Assembly (NCBI GenBank): GCA_026984735.1 | Contig: JALSRN010000079.1 | Span: 1 to 64,000, forward strand | DNA length: 64,000 nt | Reading direction: 5' to 3' | DNA from: Sedimenticola sp. | GTDB lineage: Bacteria; Pseudomonadota; Gammaproteobacteria; Chromatiales; Chromatiaceae | Shown: one piece after another, positions 19,898-30,175 of the stretch | Numbering within the stretch: position 1 is the first letter of the stretch | Layout of the letters: the number at the start of each line of letters is the position of its first letter | The notes under the pieces: generated by a model | Told to the model about the DNA's origin: nothing | Databases searched by the model: none | What the model saw: only the letters and a program-made list of their open reading frames with translations | Translations under genes and position numbers: made by a program

Positions 19898-22099
19898 ATG
19901 AGCGGGTCGGTTCTGCGCGTGGCGTTGCCCGCCCCCGTCTGGGGGTTGTTCGACTATCTGCCGCCCCCGGGAGCGGAGCCCGATGAGCTGCAGCCGGGGC
20001 AGCGGCTGCTGGTGCCCTTCGGCCGCGGCCGGCGCTGCGGCCTGCTGGTGGAGCGGGCGGAGAGCTCCGAGGTGCCTCCAAGTCGTCTCAAAGCGGCGCT
20101 GGAGCTGCTCGACGAAGCGCCTCTGCTGTCTCCGGAACATCTCGATTTTCTGCGCTGGGTGGCCGACTACTACCACCATCCTCCGGGCGAGGTGCTGTTG
20201 CCGGCCCTGCCGCTGCGCCTGCGCAAAGGCAAGCCGCCCTTGCCCGATGTGCCGAAGGGGATCCGCCTCGCCGTGGAGGCGGCGGAGGCCGAAAGGCGAC
20301 TGCGCCGGGCGCCGAAGCAGCGGGAGGTGGTTCGCTGGCTGGCGGAACAGGGTGGCGCCGCTCCACTGACCGCTTTCCGAGCCCGATTCGAAAAGGGCCG
20401 GGCCGCCCTGCGCGCCCTGCAGGAGAAGGGGCTGGTGACGGAGTCGCCGCCGGAAGAGCCGCTGCAGTGCGGCGCTCGAACGCCGCCACCCTACCCCCTC
20501 ACCGCCGAGCAGGAGGCGGCGGTGGCCGCGGTGGCCGCGGAGCTGCGCCGGTTCCGCCCTTGGCTCCTGGAGGGAGTCACCGGCAGCGGCAAGACAGAGG
20601 TCTATCTTCGGCTGGCGCAACAGGTGCTGGAGGAGGGGCGCAGCGTGCTGCTGCTGGTGCCCGAGATCGCTCTCACCCCGCAGTTGGTGGCGCGCTTTCG
20701 CGAGCGGCTGGCGGTGCCGATCGCGCTGCTCCACTCCGGTCGCAGCGAAGGAGAGCGCGAGCGCGACTGGCAACGGGCGCGCAGCGGCCGGGCGCGGCTG
20801 CTCATCGGCACCCGCTCGGCGGTGCTCGCGCCTCTGCCCGACCTGGGGCTGGTGCTGGTGGACGAGGAGCACGACCCCTCCTACAAGCAGCAGGAGGGAG
20901 TGCGCTACTCGGCGCGCGATCTTGCCCTGGTGCGGGCGCAGCGGGCGGGTTGTCCGGCGGTGCTGGGCTCGGCCACCCCTTCGCTGGAGAGCCTGAGGAA
21001 CGCCCGCCAAGGGCGCTACGGCTGGCTTCGGCTGCGCCGGCGGCCCACGGGCGGCGGTCTGCCGCGCATGCGCCTGCTCGACATTCGCGGTCAACGGCTG
21101 GAAGGGGGGCTCTCCCGCCCCTTGCTGGAACGCATCGGCGAGACCCTCGACTCGGGCCGGCAGGTGCTGGTCTTCCTCAACCGTCGCGGCTACGCGCCGG
21201 TGCTCGCCTGCTACCAGTGCGGCTGGCTCTCGGAGTGCCCCCGTTGCGACGCGCGCCAGACCTGGCACCGTGGCTGGCGCAAGTTGGTCTGTCACCACTG
21301 CGGCAGCCAGCGGCCGGTGCCGTCTGGCTGCCCCGCCTGCGGCGCCGCCGATCTCCATCCCCTGGGCCAGGGCACCGAGCGGCTGGAGGAGGTGCTGGCG
21401 GCCCGTTTTCCCCGTCACCCCTTGGTGCGCATCGACCGCGACACCACGGCCGCGCGGGGGAGCGTGGAGAGGCTCCTGGAACGGGTGCGGAAAGGGGGCG
21501 CCGGTCTGCTGGTGGGCACCCAGATGCTCGCCAAGGGGCACCACTTTCCCGGCGTGGCCCTGGTGGCGATGGTGGATGTGGACGGAGGTCTCTTCAGCGC
21601 CGACTATCGGGCCGCCGAGCGCACCGCCCAGCTGGTGGTCCAAGTGGCGGGACGGGCGGGGCGGGGCGCCCATCCCGGGGAGATGATCCTGCAGACGCGC
21701 TATCCCGAGCACCCCTTGCTGCAGACTCTCGTGCGGGGCGGGTACGACGCTTTCGCCGAGGAGGCGCTGGCCGAGCGGAAAGCGGCGGAGCTGCCGCCCT
21801 TCAGCCGCCAGGCGCTGTTGCGCGCCGCGGCGGCGAGGATGGAGACCGCCGAGGAGTTCTTGCGGCAGGCGGCGGCGGCTGCTCAGTCGCAGGGGGAGTC
21901 CGGCCTCGTTCTGTGGGGGCCGGTGCCGGCGCCCATGTCGCGGCGGGCCGGACGGTATCGGGCCCAGTTGTTGTTGCAGGGTGCCCGCCGAGATGTCCTC
22001 CAGCGGGTTCTGCGCGCCCTGATGCCGCGGTTGCAGCGGCTGCCGGAGGCGGGCCGGGTACGCTGGTCGTTGGATGTGGATCCGCTCGATCTCTACTGA
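19898..22099 (+). CDS. priA: Primosomal replication protein PriA (3'-5' helicase)
   Basis: 733 residues from ATG 19898, almost exactly the E. coli length. The N-terminal 3'-DNA-binding domain begins VLRVALPAPVWGLFDYLPP. The helicase core has Walker A EGVTGSGKTEVYLRL (around 224-238), DEEHDPSYKQQEG, and GSATPSLES. A zinc-binding block of eight Cys (CYQCGWLSECPRCD ... CHHCG ... CPACG) follows. It reloads the replisome at collapsed forks. DnaA boxes lie just upstream. Confidence 0.97.
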   Translation: MSGSVLRVALPAPVWGLFDYLPPPGAEPDELQPGQRLLVPFGRGRRCGLLVERAESSEVPPSRLKAALELLDEAPLLSPEHLDFLRWVADYYHHPPGEVLLPALPLRLRKGKPPLPDVPKGIRLAVEAAEAERRLRRAPKQREVVRWLAEQGGAAPLTAFRARFEKGRAALRALQEKGLVTESPPEEPLQCGARTPPPYPLTAEQEAAVAAVAAELRRFRPWLLEGVTGSGKTEVYLRLAQQVLEEGRSVLLLVPEIALTPQLVARFRERLAVPIALLHSGRSEGERERDWQRARSGRARLLIGTRSAVLAPLPDLGLVLVDEEHDPSYKQQEGVRYSARDLALVRAQRAGCPAVLGSATPSLESLRNARQGRYGWLRLRRRPTGGGLPRMRLLDIRGQRLEGGLSRPLLERIGETLDSGRQVLVFLNRRGYAPVLACYQCGWLSECPRCDARQTWHRGWRKLVCHHCGSQRPVPSGCPACGAADLHPLGQGTERLEEVLAARFPRHPLVRIDRDTTAARGSVERLLERVRKGGAGLLVGTQMLAKGHHFPGVALVAMVDVDGGLFSADYRAAERTAQLVVQVAGRAGRGAHPGEMILQTRYPEHPLLQTLVRGGYDAFAEEALAERKAAELPPFSRQALLRAAAARMETAEEFLRQAAAAAQSQGESGLVLWGPVPAPMSRRAGRYRAQLLLQGARRDVLQRVLRALMPRLQRLPEAGRVRWSLDVDPLDLY

Positions 22100-22153
22100 A
22101 GCCCGCTTTCTGGTATCCTTGCCAGCTTGTCTGGAGTCTCTCTCCCATCCCCT

Positions 22154-23914
22154 ATGAAAGCGCAGATCGAACAGTTGGTGTCGGCGGCCCTGGAACGGCT
22201 GGTGGCCGAGGGAACGCTCGACGGCGGGCTGACCACGCAGCCGGTGGTCGAGCGGGCCCGGGGCGCCGGACACGGCGACTTCGCCACCAACGCGGCGCTG
22301 GTCAACGCCAAGGCGGCGCGCATGAAGCCCCGCGAGCTGGCGGAGCGGCTGGTGGCCGCCCTGCCCGACGACCGCCGCATCGCCAAGGTGGAGATCGCCG
22401 GCCCCGGCTTCATCAATTTCCACCTGGCCCCGGCGGCCTGGCGCCAGGTGGTGCCCGAGATCCTGGAGAAGTCCCACGACTACGGCCGTTCCGACCTCGG
22501 CGGGGGAAGGCGGGTGCAGGTGGAGTTCGTCTCGGCCAACCCCACCGGGCCGCTGCACGTGGGCCATGGCCGTGGCGCCGCCTACGGCGCGGTGGTGGCC
22601 GACCTGCTGGAGGCGGTGGGGTTCGACGTCCATCGCGAATACTATGTGAACGACGCCGGCCGCCAGATGGACATCCTTGCCGTCTCGGTGTGGCTGCGCT
22701 ATCTGGAGCTGGCCGGAGAGGAGCTCGCCTTTCCCGCCAACGGCTACCAGGGCGACTACGTCTGGGACATCGCCGCCACCCTCCACCGCGAGCACGGCGA
22801 CGACTACCGCCGCCCGGCCGCGCAGGTGTTCGAGGGGATTCCCGCGGACGCCCCCGCCGGCGGGGACAAGGAGAAGCACATCGACGCGCTCATCGCGCGC
22901 GCCCGGGAGCTGCTGGGCGACAACCGCTACCGCTACGTCTTCGAACTGGCGCTCAACACCATTCTCGACGACATCCGTGACGACCTGGAGAAGTTCGGCG
23001 TGGTCTACGACCAGTGGTTCTCCGAGCGCACCCTGGTGGAGTCGGGGGCGGTGAACCGCGCCCTGGAGCGGCTGCGGCAGGGGGGCTGGCTCTACGAGAA
23101 GGAGGGCGCGCTCTGGTTCCGCTCCACCGAGTTCGGCGACGAGAAGGACCGGGTGGTGGAGCGGGAGAACGGCCAGACCACCTATTTCGCCTCCGACATC
23201 GCCTACCACATGGACAAGCTGGAGCGCGGTTTCGACCGGATCATCGACGTCTGGGGCGCCGACCACCACGGTTACGTGCCGCGGGTGAAGGCGGCGCTGA
23301 AGGCGCTGGGCGACGATCCCGACAAGCTGGACGTGCTGCTGGTGCAGTTCGCCATCCTCTGGCGTGGCGGAGAGAAGGTGCCCATGTCCACCCGCTCGGG
23401 CGAGTTCGTCACCCTGCGTCAGCTGCGCAAGGAGGTGGGCCGCGACGCGGCGCGTTTTTTCTATGTGATGCGCAAGTGCGAGCAGCACATGGACTTCGAC
23501 CTGGACCTGGCCAAGTCCCAGAGCAGCGACAACCCGGTCTATTACGTCCAGTACGCCCACGCCCGGGTCTGCTCGGTGCTGCGTCAGGCGGCGGAGAAGG
23601 GGCTGCGCGTGGAGCCCAGCGAGGGGGACGCCAATCTGGAGCGGCTCGTCGAGCCCCACGAGCTGGCGCTGCTCAAGACCCTTTCGCGCTATCCCGAAGT
23701 GGTGGAGGCGGCGGCGCTCGGCGAGGAGCCCCACCTGCTCACCCACTATCTGCGCGAACTGGCCAACGAGTTCCATACCTACTACAACGCCCACCCCTTC
23801 CTGGTCGAGGACGAGGGGTTGCGCGACGCCCGCATCAAACTGATCCTCGCGGTGCGCGAAGTGGTGCGCAACGGTCTCGGGCTGCTGGGCGTTTCCGCCC
23901 CCGAGAGCATGTGA
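22154..23914 (+). CDS. argS: Arginyl-tRNA synthetase
   Basis: 586 residues. Class I synthetase charging tRNA-Arg: N-terminal additional domain, HIGH-type motif [13 protein letters not shown] (around 133-145), [18 protein letters not shown], and the KMSKS-equivalent [14 protein letters not shown]-terminal anticodon-binding helices with [23 protein letters not shown] 22154 chosen over an upstream TTG because homologues start MKAQIEQLV. It lies 55 bp after priA and 3 bp before the SPOR gene. Confidence 0.97.
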   Translation: MKAQIEQLVSAALERLVAEGTLDGGLTTQPVVERARGAGHGDFATNAALVNAKAARMKPRELAERLVAALPDDRRIAKVEIAGPGFINFHLAPAAWRQVVPEILEKSHDYGRSDLGGGRRVQVEFVSANPTGPLHVGHGRGAAYGAVVADLLEAVGFDVHREYYVNDAGRQMDILAVSVWLRYLELAGEELAFPANGYQGDYVWDIAATLHREHGDDYRRPAAQVFEGIPADAPAGGDKEKHIDALIARARELLGDNRYRYVFELALNTILDDIRDDLEKFGVVYDQWFSERTLVESGAVNRALERLRQGGWLYEKEGALWFRSTEFGDEKDRVVERENGQTTYFASDIAYHMDKLERGFDRIIDVWGADHHGYVPRVKAALKALGDDPDKLDVLLVQFAILWRGGEKVPMSTRSGEFVTLRQLRKEVGRDAARFFYVMRKCEQHMDFDLDLAKSQSSDNPVYYVQYAHARVCSVLRQAAEKGLRVEPSEGDANLERLVEPHELALLKTLSRYPEVVEAAALGEEPHLLTHYLRELANEFHTYYNAHPFLVEDEGLRDARIKLILAVREVVRNGLGLLGVSAPESM

Positions 23915-23917
23915 GGC

Positions 23918-24517
23918 GTGGCGCGGCGGGACTACAAGCACCGGGCCACGCGCCGCAAGAAGCGCCAGCCGACGCCTTTCTGGATCTGGTTGCTCGCCGG
24001 TTATCTCGCCGGCGCGGCCAGCGTGGGATTCCTTTGGTTGAAGTTTTCCGGCGAGCCGGAAGGCGGCGGATGGATCGGCACCCCTCCGCCCGCGCAGAAG
24101 CGGCGCGCCCTTGGCGGCGGCGAGAAAGCGGCGCCGAAAAAGAAGCCGCCGCGCCATCCTGATTTCGATTTCTACACCTTGCTGCCCGATCAGGAGGTGG
24201 TGATCCCCGAAGAGGAGCTGCGGCGTTCCGAGCCGCCGGCGGCGGAGCGGAAGAGGAGTGCCGGCCAGGCGCCGGCCGCGCCGTCGCGCAAATATCTGCT
24301 GCAGGTGGCGTCGGTGCGCACCCCCCGCGAGGCCGATGCCGTGAAGGCGAAGCTCGCTTTTCTCGGTCTGCAGGCGCAAGTGAGCCGCGCCACCATCAAA
24401 GGGATCACGTGGTACCGGGTGCGGCTGGGGCCCTATTCCACCAAGGCCGCCATGCAGCAGGCGCGCAAGCGGCTCTCCCGGTCGGGCTACTCCTCCCTGC
24501 CCATCGCGGTGAAATAG
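23918..24517 (+). CDS. SPOR-domain cell-division protein, FtsN-like
   Basis: 199 residues with a GTG start 3 bp after argS. Short basic cytoplasmic tail (RRKKRQPTPFW), one membrane helix (about 22-44), a Pro/Lys/Ala-rich periplasmic linker, and a C-terminal SPOR domain (about 122-199: KYLLQVASVRTPREADAVK ... WYRVRLGPYSTKAAM) that binds denuded septal peptidoglycan. Topology and location next to argS match FtsN of other gammaproteobacteria, but essential-domain sequence is too poorly conserved to insist on the name. Confidence 0.88.
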   Translation: MARRDYKHRATRRKKRQPTPFWIWLLAGYLAGAASVGFLWLKFSGEPEGGGWIGTPPPAQKRRALGGGEKAAPKKKPPRHPDFDFYTLLPDQEVVIPEEELRRSEPPAAERKRSAGQAPAAPSRKYLLQVASVRTPREADAVKAKLAFLGLQAQVSRATIKGITWYRVRLGPYSTKAAMQQARKRLSRSGYSSLPIAVK

Positions 24518-24618
24518 GCCTTTTCCTCAATGAAAAGCGGCGTCGATTCCGGTACCATTTGAAAACCTGACCCGACCCTCATGACGTTGGCCGGAGTTGC
24601 CGGCAGGGAGTTTTCACC

Positions 24619-25308
24619 ATGACCGATTTCGTTCTTGCGCCTTCCATCCTTTCGGCGGATTTCGCCAAGCTGGGCCAGGAGTGCGACGACGTGCTCGCCT
24701 CGGGGTGCGATTTCATCCACTTCGACGTGATGGACAACCACTATGTGCCCAACCTCACCATCGGGCCGCTGGTGTGCGAGGCGCTGCGCAAGCACGGCAT
24801 CGAGGCGGTCATCGACGTCCATTTGATGGTGAAGCCGGTGGACCGCATCATTGGCGATTTCGCCAAGGCCGGCGCCACCTACATCACCTTCCATCCCGAG
24901 GCCTCCGAGCACATCGATCGCAGCCTGCAGCTCATTCGCGATTCCGGCTGCAAATCGGGGCTGGTGTTCAACCCCGCCACGCCGCTCGACTACCTCGACT
25001 ACGTGATGGACAAGATCGACATGATCCTCATCATGTCGGTGAACCCGGGTTTCGGGGGGCAGAGTTTCATCCCCTCCGCGCTGGAGAAACTCCGTGAAGC
25101 GCGTCGGCGCATCGAAACCTCTGGGCACGAGATCCGCCTGGAGATCGACGGCGGCGTGAAGGTGGAGAACATCGCCGAGATCGCCGCGGCGGGCGCCGAC
25201 ACCTTCGTTTCCGGCTCCGGCATCTTTGGTTTCCGCAACGAGGACGATCCCAATAAGTACGACACCATCGTCGGGCGGATGCGCGAGGCGCTGGCCAAGG
25301 TGGGCTGA
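24619..25308 (+). CDS. rpe: Ribulose-phosphate 3-epimerase
   Basis: 229 residues, TIM barrel. Begins [18 protein letters not shown]; catalytic/metal residues in [41 protein letters not shown] and [12 protein letters not shown]. It interconverts ribulose-5-phosphate and xylulose-5-phosphate. AGGGAG precedes the ATG. It is followed 1 bp later by gph, a common gammaproteobacterial pair. Confidence 0.97.
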   Translation: MTDFVLAPSILSADFAKLGQECDDVLASGCDFIHFDVMDNHYVPNLTIGPLVCEALRKHGIEAVIDVHLMVKPVDRIIGDFAKAGATYITFHPEASEHIDRSLQLIRDSGCKSGLVFNPATPLDYLDYVMDKIDMILIMSVNPGFGGQSFIPSALEKLREARRRIETSGHEIRLEIDGGVKVENIAEIAAAGADTFVSGSGIFGFRNEDDPNKYDTIVGRMREALAKVG

Positions 25309-25309
25309 G

Positions 25310-25978
25310 GTGCCTTTCGAGCGGCCGCAGATGATCCTCATCGACGTGGACGGCACGCTGGTGGACAGCGTGCCGGACTTGGCCTTCTGCGTGGACGAGA
25401 TGATGAAGGCCATCGGGCGGGAGCCCCACGGCGAGGAGAAAGTGCGCGACTGGGTGGGCAACGGCGTGGAGCGGCTGGTGCGGCGCGCGCTGGTGGGCCG
25501 ACTGGAGGGAGAGCCGGACGAGGCGCTGTTCGAGAAGGCCTACCCTCTGTTCCTCGACTGCTACGCCGAGAACACCTCCAAGCGCTCCAGCCTCTATCCC
25601 GGCGTGCGGGAAGGGCTGGACTACCTGAAGGAGCAGGAGTATCCCCTCGGCTGCGTGACCAACAAGGCCGAGCGCTTCACCGTGCCGCTGCTCCAGGATT
25701 TGGGCATCTACGACTATTTCGGCATCGTCGTGGCTGGCGACACCCTTCCCCAGAAGAAGCCCGATCCCACGCCGCTGCTCTACGCTGCCGAGTATTTCGG
25801 CGCCGAGCCCGGAAAATGCCTGATGATCGGCGATTCGGTGAGCGACGTGAAGGCGGCGCGGGCGGCGGGGTTCGCCATCGTCTGCGTGAGCTACGGCTAC
25901 AACCACGGCGAGGACATCCGCATCCACCGCCCGGACGCGGTGATCGACTCCCTGGCGGAGCTCGAAAAACTGCTGTAG
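25310..25978 (+). CDS. gph: Phosphoglycolate phosphatase (HAD family)
   Basis: 222 residues from GTG 25310; ATG 25331 is the alternative. HAD motif [15 protein letters not shown], motif II CVTNKA, motif [11 protein letters not shown] and motif [14 protein letters not shown]. It removes 2-phosphoglycolate formed by DNA repair or by Rubisco oxygenation. Position directly after rpe, as in cbb-type and trp-linked operons, supports Gph over other HAD phosphatases. Confidence 0.93.
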   Translation: MPFERPQMILIDVDGTLVDSVPDLAFCVDEMMKAIGREPHGEEKVRDWVGNGVERLVRRALVGRLEGEPDEALFEKAYPLFLDCYAENTSKRSSLYPGVREGLDYLKEQEYPLGCVTNKAERFTVPLLQDLGIYDYFGIVVAGDTLPQKKPDPTPLLYAAEYFGAEPGKCLMIGDSVSDVKAARAAGFAIVCVSYGYNHGEDIRIHRPDAVIDSLAELEKLL

Positions 25979-26059
25979 CCGCGCAAGAGGCGTCTGGACT
26001 CCTCGCAAGGGGGACGGCGGCGGCTCGATCCGCGATTCATGCGATTGCCGGGAGTTTGC

Positions 26060-26088
26060 TTGCGTTTCCAACTTCGCTTGCGTACAAT
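26060..26088 (+). promoter_or_regulatory. Probable sigma-70 promoter of rpmE
   Basis: TTGCGT (26060-26065), 17-bp spacer, TACAAT (26083-26088); predicted start about 65 nt before the rpmE ATG. Confidence 0.6.
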
Positions 26089-26160
26089 TCGCCATCCTGC
26101 GGCGCCCGGGCGGGCGCCGGATCCGCGAAGAGACGAGGACGGCTCCGGCCGCGAACGGAA

Positions 26161-26361
26161 ATGAAAGCAGACATCCATCCCGAATATTGCGACATCAAGG
26201 TGACCTGCAGCTGTGGCAACAGCTTCGAGACCCGCTCCACTCTGTGCAAGGATCTGCACGTGGAGGTGTGCTCCGCCTGTCACCCCTTCTACACCGGCCA
26301 GCAGAAGATCGTGGACACCGCCGGTCGCGTGGACAAGTTCCGCAAGCGCTACGGCCGCTGA
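26161..26361 (+). CDS. rpmE: 50S ribosomal protein L31, zinc-binding form
   Basis: 66 residues. Starts MKADIHPEY and keeps the four zinc Cys: Cys16 and Cys18 (TCSCGN), Cys37 and Cys40 (VCSACHPF), so this is the Zn-containing L31 rather than the Cys-free paralogue made under zinc starvation. Ends with [10 protein letters not shown]. It has its own promoter and a weak terminator. Confidence 0.97.
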   Translation: MKADIHPEYCDIKVTCSCGNSFETRSTLCKDLHVEVCSACHPFYTGQQKIVDTAGRVDKFRKRYGR

Positions 26362-26385
26362 GCCGAGACGGTACTTGCAAAGCAC

Positions 26386-26410
26386 GGAGGCGCCCTGGAG
26401 GCGCCTCTTT
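26386..26410 (+). terminator. Probable terminator after rpmE
   Basis: Stem GAGGCGCC / GGCGCCTC with a short loop (CTGGA), followed by TTT and then TTT again after ACG; the T tract is weak. Confidence 0.55.
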
Positions 26411-26436
26411 ACGTTTCCGCTTGGGACGCCTACTCC

Positions 26437-27714
26437 ATGAGCAAAGACAAGGATCTGGATGCGGAGCTCAACCGAGCCGCGCTCGAGTACCACGCCGAGC
26501 CCGTGCCGGGCAAGATCAGCGTGGAGGTGACCAAGCCCGCCGGCTCCCAGCGCGATCTGGCGCTGGCCTACACGCCGGGCGTGGCCGAGCCGGTACGCCG
26601 CATCGTCGAAGACCCGGAGGCGGCCTACCGCTACACGGCCAAGGGCAACCTGGTGGCCGTGATCACCGACGGCACCGCCGTGCTGGGGCTGGGCAACACC
26701 GGGGCGCTGGCCGGCAAGCCGGTGATGGAGGGCAAGGCGGTGTTGTTCAAGCATTTCGCCGGCATCGACGTCTTCGATATCGAGGTGAACGCCGAACATC
26801 CCCAGGATTTCGTCGACACCGTGGTGCGCATCGCTCCCACTTTCGGCGGCATCAACCTGGAGGACATCGCCGCGCCCCACTGCTTCGAGATCGAACAGGC
26901 GCTCATCGAGCAGCTCGACATTCCCGTCTTTCACGACGACCAGCACGGCACCGCCATCATCATCGCCGCCGGCCTGCTCAACGCCCTGGAGCTGCAAGGC
27001 AAGAGGCTGGAGGACGCGCGCATCACCGTGCTCGGCGCGGGAGCGGCCGGCATCGCCGCGGTGCGGCTGCTGTGCAGCCTGGGAGCGCGACGCAGCCACA
27101 TTCTGGTGCTCGACCGCCAAGGCGTGATCCACACCGGGCGCCAGGGGCTCAATCCTTACAAATGGAGCGTGGCGGCGGATACGGATCTGCGCACCCTTGC
27201 GGAGGCGATGCGCGGTGCCGACGTCTTCATCGGCGTTTCCGGTCCCGATCTGGTGACGCCGGAGATGCTCGATTCCATGGCGGAGCGTCCCGTGGTCTTC
27301 GCTCTCTCCAACCCCGTTCCGGAAATCCGTCCCGAAGTGGCCAACGAAGTGCGCGACGATCTCATCATGGCCACCGGCCGCTCCGACTACCCCAACCAAG
27401 TGAACAACGTTCTCGGTTTTCCCTTCATCTTTCGCGGCGCCCTGGACGTGCGCGCCTGCTGCATCAACGAAGAGATGCAGATCGCCGCGGTGCATGCGCT
27501 CAAAAGTCTCACCCACGAGCCGGTGCCCGATTCGGTGCTCGAAGCCTACGGACTCGACCATCTGGAGGCGGGGCCGGGCTATATCCTTCCCAAGCCGCTC
27601 GATCCCCGTTTACGCGAGCGGGTACCGCCGGCGGTGGCGGCCGCCGCCATCCGAACCGGCGTGGCGCGCAGCGGCTGGCCGGAACACTATCCTTCCGTGG
27701 CCGATTTCGCCTGA
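26437..27714 (+). CDS. NAD(P)-dependent malic enzyme, short form
   Basis: 425 residues. Oxidative decarboxylation of malate to pyruvate. Marks: [12 protein letters not shown], the Rossmann loop [15 protein letters not shown], metal site [13 protein letters not shown] and ALSNPVPEI. Lacks the C-terminal phosphotransacetylase-like domain found in MaeB of enterobacteria, so it is the compact form. It lies immediately before mdh and gltA, forming a malate-pyruvate-oxaloacetate-citrate module. Confidence 0.93.
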   Translation: MSKDKDLDAELNRAALEYHAEPVPGKISVEVTKPAGSQRDLALAYTPGVAEPVRRIVEDPEAAYRYTAKGNLVAVITDGTAVLGLGNTGALAGKPVMEGKAVLFKHFAGIDVFDIEVNAEHPQDFVDTVVRIAPTFGGINLEDIAAPHCFEIEQALIEQLDIPVFHDDQHGTAIIIAAGLLNALELQGKRLEDARITVLGAGAAGIAAVRLLCSLGARRSHILVLDRQGVIHTGRQGLNPYKWSVAADTDLRTLAEAMRGADVFIGVSGPDLVTPEMLDSMAERPVVFALSNPVPEIRPEVANEVRDDLIMATGRSDYPNQVNNVLGFPFIFRGALDVRACCINEEMQIAAVHALKSLTHEPVPDSVLEAYGLDHLEAGPGYILPKPLDPRLRERVPPAVAAAAIRTGVARSGWPEHYPSVADFA

Positions 27715-27842
27715 GGTTTCCCCCTCGAAGAGTTTCGCTCTCCTCGCCACGGGCGAAGCGGTGCAGACCGTTTTCTGACGTTCTTCTGAAAGCTGCTATC
27801 CTTTCTTCATGGAAACGCTGGCAGAAAAAAAGACAATTGTCC

Positions 27843-27858
27843 TAGTACAATCGTACTA
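27843..27858. promoter_or_regulatory. Perfect inverted repeat ahead of mdh
   Basis: TAGTAC-AATC-GTACTA, 3 bp before the GAGGAGGAG ribosome-binding site of mdh. It could be an operator or a small leader hairpin that flanks the ribosome-binding site. Confidence 0.35.
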
Positions 27859-27873
27859 AAGAGGAGGAGCGGG

Positions 27874-28809
27874 ATGGAAAAGGTAGCCATCGTGGGAGCC
27901 GGCCGGGTGGGAGAGACCACGGCGCAGTTTCTGGCCGAACAGGAGATCGCCCGGCAAGTGGTGCTCATCGACGTTCGCGAGGACTGGCCGCAAGGAGTGG
28001 CGCTGGACATTCTTCAGACCTCGCCCTTCTTCCGCTTCGACACCCGGGTGGTCGGCAGCAACGACCCCGCCGCCATGAGCGGCGCCGATCTGGTGGTGAT
28101 CACCGCCGGGGTGCCGCGCAAGCCGGGCATGTCGCGCTCGGACGTGCTCGACACCAACGTGGCCATCATCGACAGCATTCTCGACGAGGTGATGCGCCAC
28201 GCCCCCGACGCCATGATTCTCATGGTGACCAACCCCGTGGACGTGCTCACCTGGCGGGCTTGGTGGCGCACCGGCTGGCCGCGGCAGCGGATCATGGGCC
28301 AGGCCGGGGTGCTGGACGCCTCGCGCATGGCGACCTTCATCGCCATGGCCACCGGCTTTTCCGTGCGGGACATCACCACCATCGTGTTGGGCGGCCACGG
28401 CGACAGCATGGTGCCTCTTCCCCGTTATTGCACGATCAATGGGATTCCTGTCGCCCATTTTCTCGATCAATCGCAAATCCGCGATATAATCCGCCGCACG
28501 CGCGACGGCGGGGCCGAGATCCTCGCTCTGCGCAAAAACTCCAGTGCCTACGACGCCCCTGGCGCTTCGGTCGCCGCCATGGTGGACGCCATCGCCCGCA
28601 ACCGGCGACGGCTGCTCCCCTGCGTGGCGATCCTGGACGGCGAATACGGCTTCTCCGACATCGCCATGGGCGTGCCCTGCGTGCTCGACCAGGAGGGGGT
28701 GAGCCGGGTGGTCGAGCTGGATTTGACCGAGGAGGAGCGGGGCTGGTTCGCCGGATCGGCGGCCGCCGTGGAGGCCGATATCGAACGGCTCGGGAAGGCG
28801 TCCGGCTGA
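27874..28809 (+). CDS. mdh: Malate dehydrogenase, lactate-dehydrogenase-like type
   Basis: 311 residues. Rossmann loop VAIVGAGRVGETTA; substrate Arg in GVPRKPGMSRSDVL; VTNPVDVLTW; catalytic His in VLGGHGDSMVPLPRYCTI. The sequence is of the LDH-like MDH group (with RxxGMSRxDLL pattern), not the E. coli/mitochondrial type. Asp in LIDVRED at the end of the second strand favours NAD. Strong GAGGAGGAG upstream. It probably feeds oxaloacetate to the citrate synthase encoded 48 bp downstream. Confidence 0.95.
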   Translation: MEKVAIVGAGRVGETTAQFLAEQEIARQVVLIDVREDWPQGVALDILQTSPFFRFDTRVVGSNDPAAMSGADLVVITAGVPRKPGMSRSDVLDTNVAIIDSILDEVMRHAPDAMILMVTNPVDVLTWRAWWRTGWPRQRIMGQAGVLDASRMATFIAMATGFSVRDITTIVLGGHGDSMVPLPRYCTINGIPVAHFLDQSQIRDIIRRTRDGGAEILALRKNSSAYDAPGASVAAMVDAIARNRRRLLPCVAILDGEYGFSDIAMGVPCVLDQEGVSRVVELDLTEEERGWFAGSAAAVEADIERLGKASG

Positions 28810-28857
28810 TCCTCTTCCGCGGCCGGGTTTCCAACGATTTTTGGAGCGGTGCACCAG

Positions 28858-30156
28858 ATGTCCAACAAGAAAGCGACCATCACTCTGCAGCCCGGTGGAG
28901 GTTCCTGGGAGTTCGACGTGCTCAGCGGCACCGAAGGGCCGTCGGCCATCGACATCCGCAAGCTCTACGGCGAGGCGGGCCTGTTCACCTACGACCCCGG
29001 CTTTCTCTCCACCGCCAGCTGCCACAGCGCCATCACCTACATCGACGGCGATCAGGGCATTCTGCGTTACCGCGGCTACCCCATCGAGCAGCTCGCCGAG
29101 CGGAGCACCTTCATCGAGGTGGCCTGGCTGCTGCTCTACGGCGAGCTGCCCACAGCGGAGCAGCTTCAGGAGTTTCGCGACATCATCACCTACCACACCA
29201 TGGTCAACGAGGCGTTGCTGCGCTTCTTCGAGGGCTACCACTACGATGCCCACCCCATGGCCATGATGGTGGGGGTGGTGGGCTCCCTGGCCGGCTTCTA
29301 CCACGACTCTCTGGACATCTTCGACCCCCGCCATCGCGACATCTGCGCCCACCGCCTCATCGCCAAGACGCCCACCATCGCCGCCGCCTGCCACAAGCAC
29401 AACATCGGCGAGCCCTTCATGTATCCGCGCAACGATCTCAGCTACGCGGCCAACTTCATGCACATGCTCAAGGGCACTCCCTGCGAGGAGTATCAGGTGG
29501 ATCCCTTGGCGGAGCGGGCGCTGGATCTGCTCTTCATCCTCCACGCCGATCACGAGCAGAACGCCTCCACCTCCACGGTGCGTTTGGCGGGCAGTTCCGG
29601 AGCCAACCCCTTCGCCTGCGTCTCCGCCGGCATCGCTTCTCTCTGGGGGCCGGCGCATGGCGGCGCCAACGAGGCGGTGTTGAAGATGCTCGAGGAGATC
29701 GAGCACGCCGGCAACATCCACAAGTTCATCGCCCGCGCCAAGGACAAGAACGATCCCTACCGGCTCATGGGGTTCGGCCACCGCGTCTACAAGAACTACG
29801 ACCCTCGCGCCCGCATCATCCGCGAGGTGTGTCACAAGGTGCTCGACGAACTGGCCGACAGCAACAATCCCCTCTTCGAGACCGCTCTGCGCCTCGAGGA
29901 GGAGGCGACCAACGACGAATATTTCATCGAGCGCAAGCTCTATCCCAACGTCGATTTCTATTCGGGCATCATCTATCGGGCCCTGGGCATTCCCGACAAC
30001 ATGTTCACCGTCATGTTCGCCATCGCACGTACCGTAGGCTGGGTGGCCCACTGGATGGAGATGGTTTCCGATCCCGAATTCCGCATCGGCCGGCCGCGGC
30101 AGATCTACGACGGCGCTCCCAAGCGGGATTACGTGTCGTTGGAAGAGCGCGGCTGA
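28858..30156 (+). CDS. gltA: Citrate synthase, type I hexameric form
   Basis: 432 residues from ATG 28858, preceded by GGAG. Catalytic residues are visible in [27 protein letters not shown] and the C-terminal [14 protein letters not shown]; the NADH-regulated hexameric group carries the N-terminal beta domain seen here ([20 protein letters not shown]). Entry enzyme of the TCA cycle. Last gene of the mae-mdh-gltA group; convergent with mrcA, with 19 bp between stops. Confidence 0.97.
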   Translation: MSNKKATITLQPGGGSWEFDVLSGTEGPSAIDIRKLYGEAGLFTYDPGFLSTASCHSAITYIDGDQGILRYRGYPIEQLAERSTFIEVAWLLLYGELPTAEQLQEFRDIITYHTMVNEALLRFFEGYHYDAHPMAMMVGVVGSLAGFYHDSLDIFDPRHRDICAHRLIAKTPTIAAACHKHNIGEPFMYPRNDLSYAANFMHMLKGTPCEEYQVDPLAERALDLLFILHADHEQNASTSTVRLAGSSGANPFACVSAGIASLWGPAHGGANEAVLKMLEEIEHAGNIHKFIARAKDKNDPYRLMGFGHRVYKNYDPRARIIREVCHKVLDELADSNNPLFETALRLEEEATNDEYFIERKLYPNVDFYSGIIYRALGIPDNMFTVMFAIARTVGWVAHWMEMVSDPEFRIGRPRQIYDGAPKRDYVSLEERG

Positions 30157-30175
30157 TTTTTCTTCGGGAGAACCT

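Noticed and set aside
19607-24379. Very long minus-strand open frame opposite priA and argS
   Set aside because: It mirrors GC-rich codons of real plus-strand genes; composition is Arg/His/Gln-rich with no domain, whereas the plus strand carries complete PriA and ArgS motifs.
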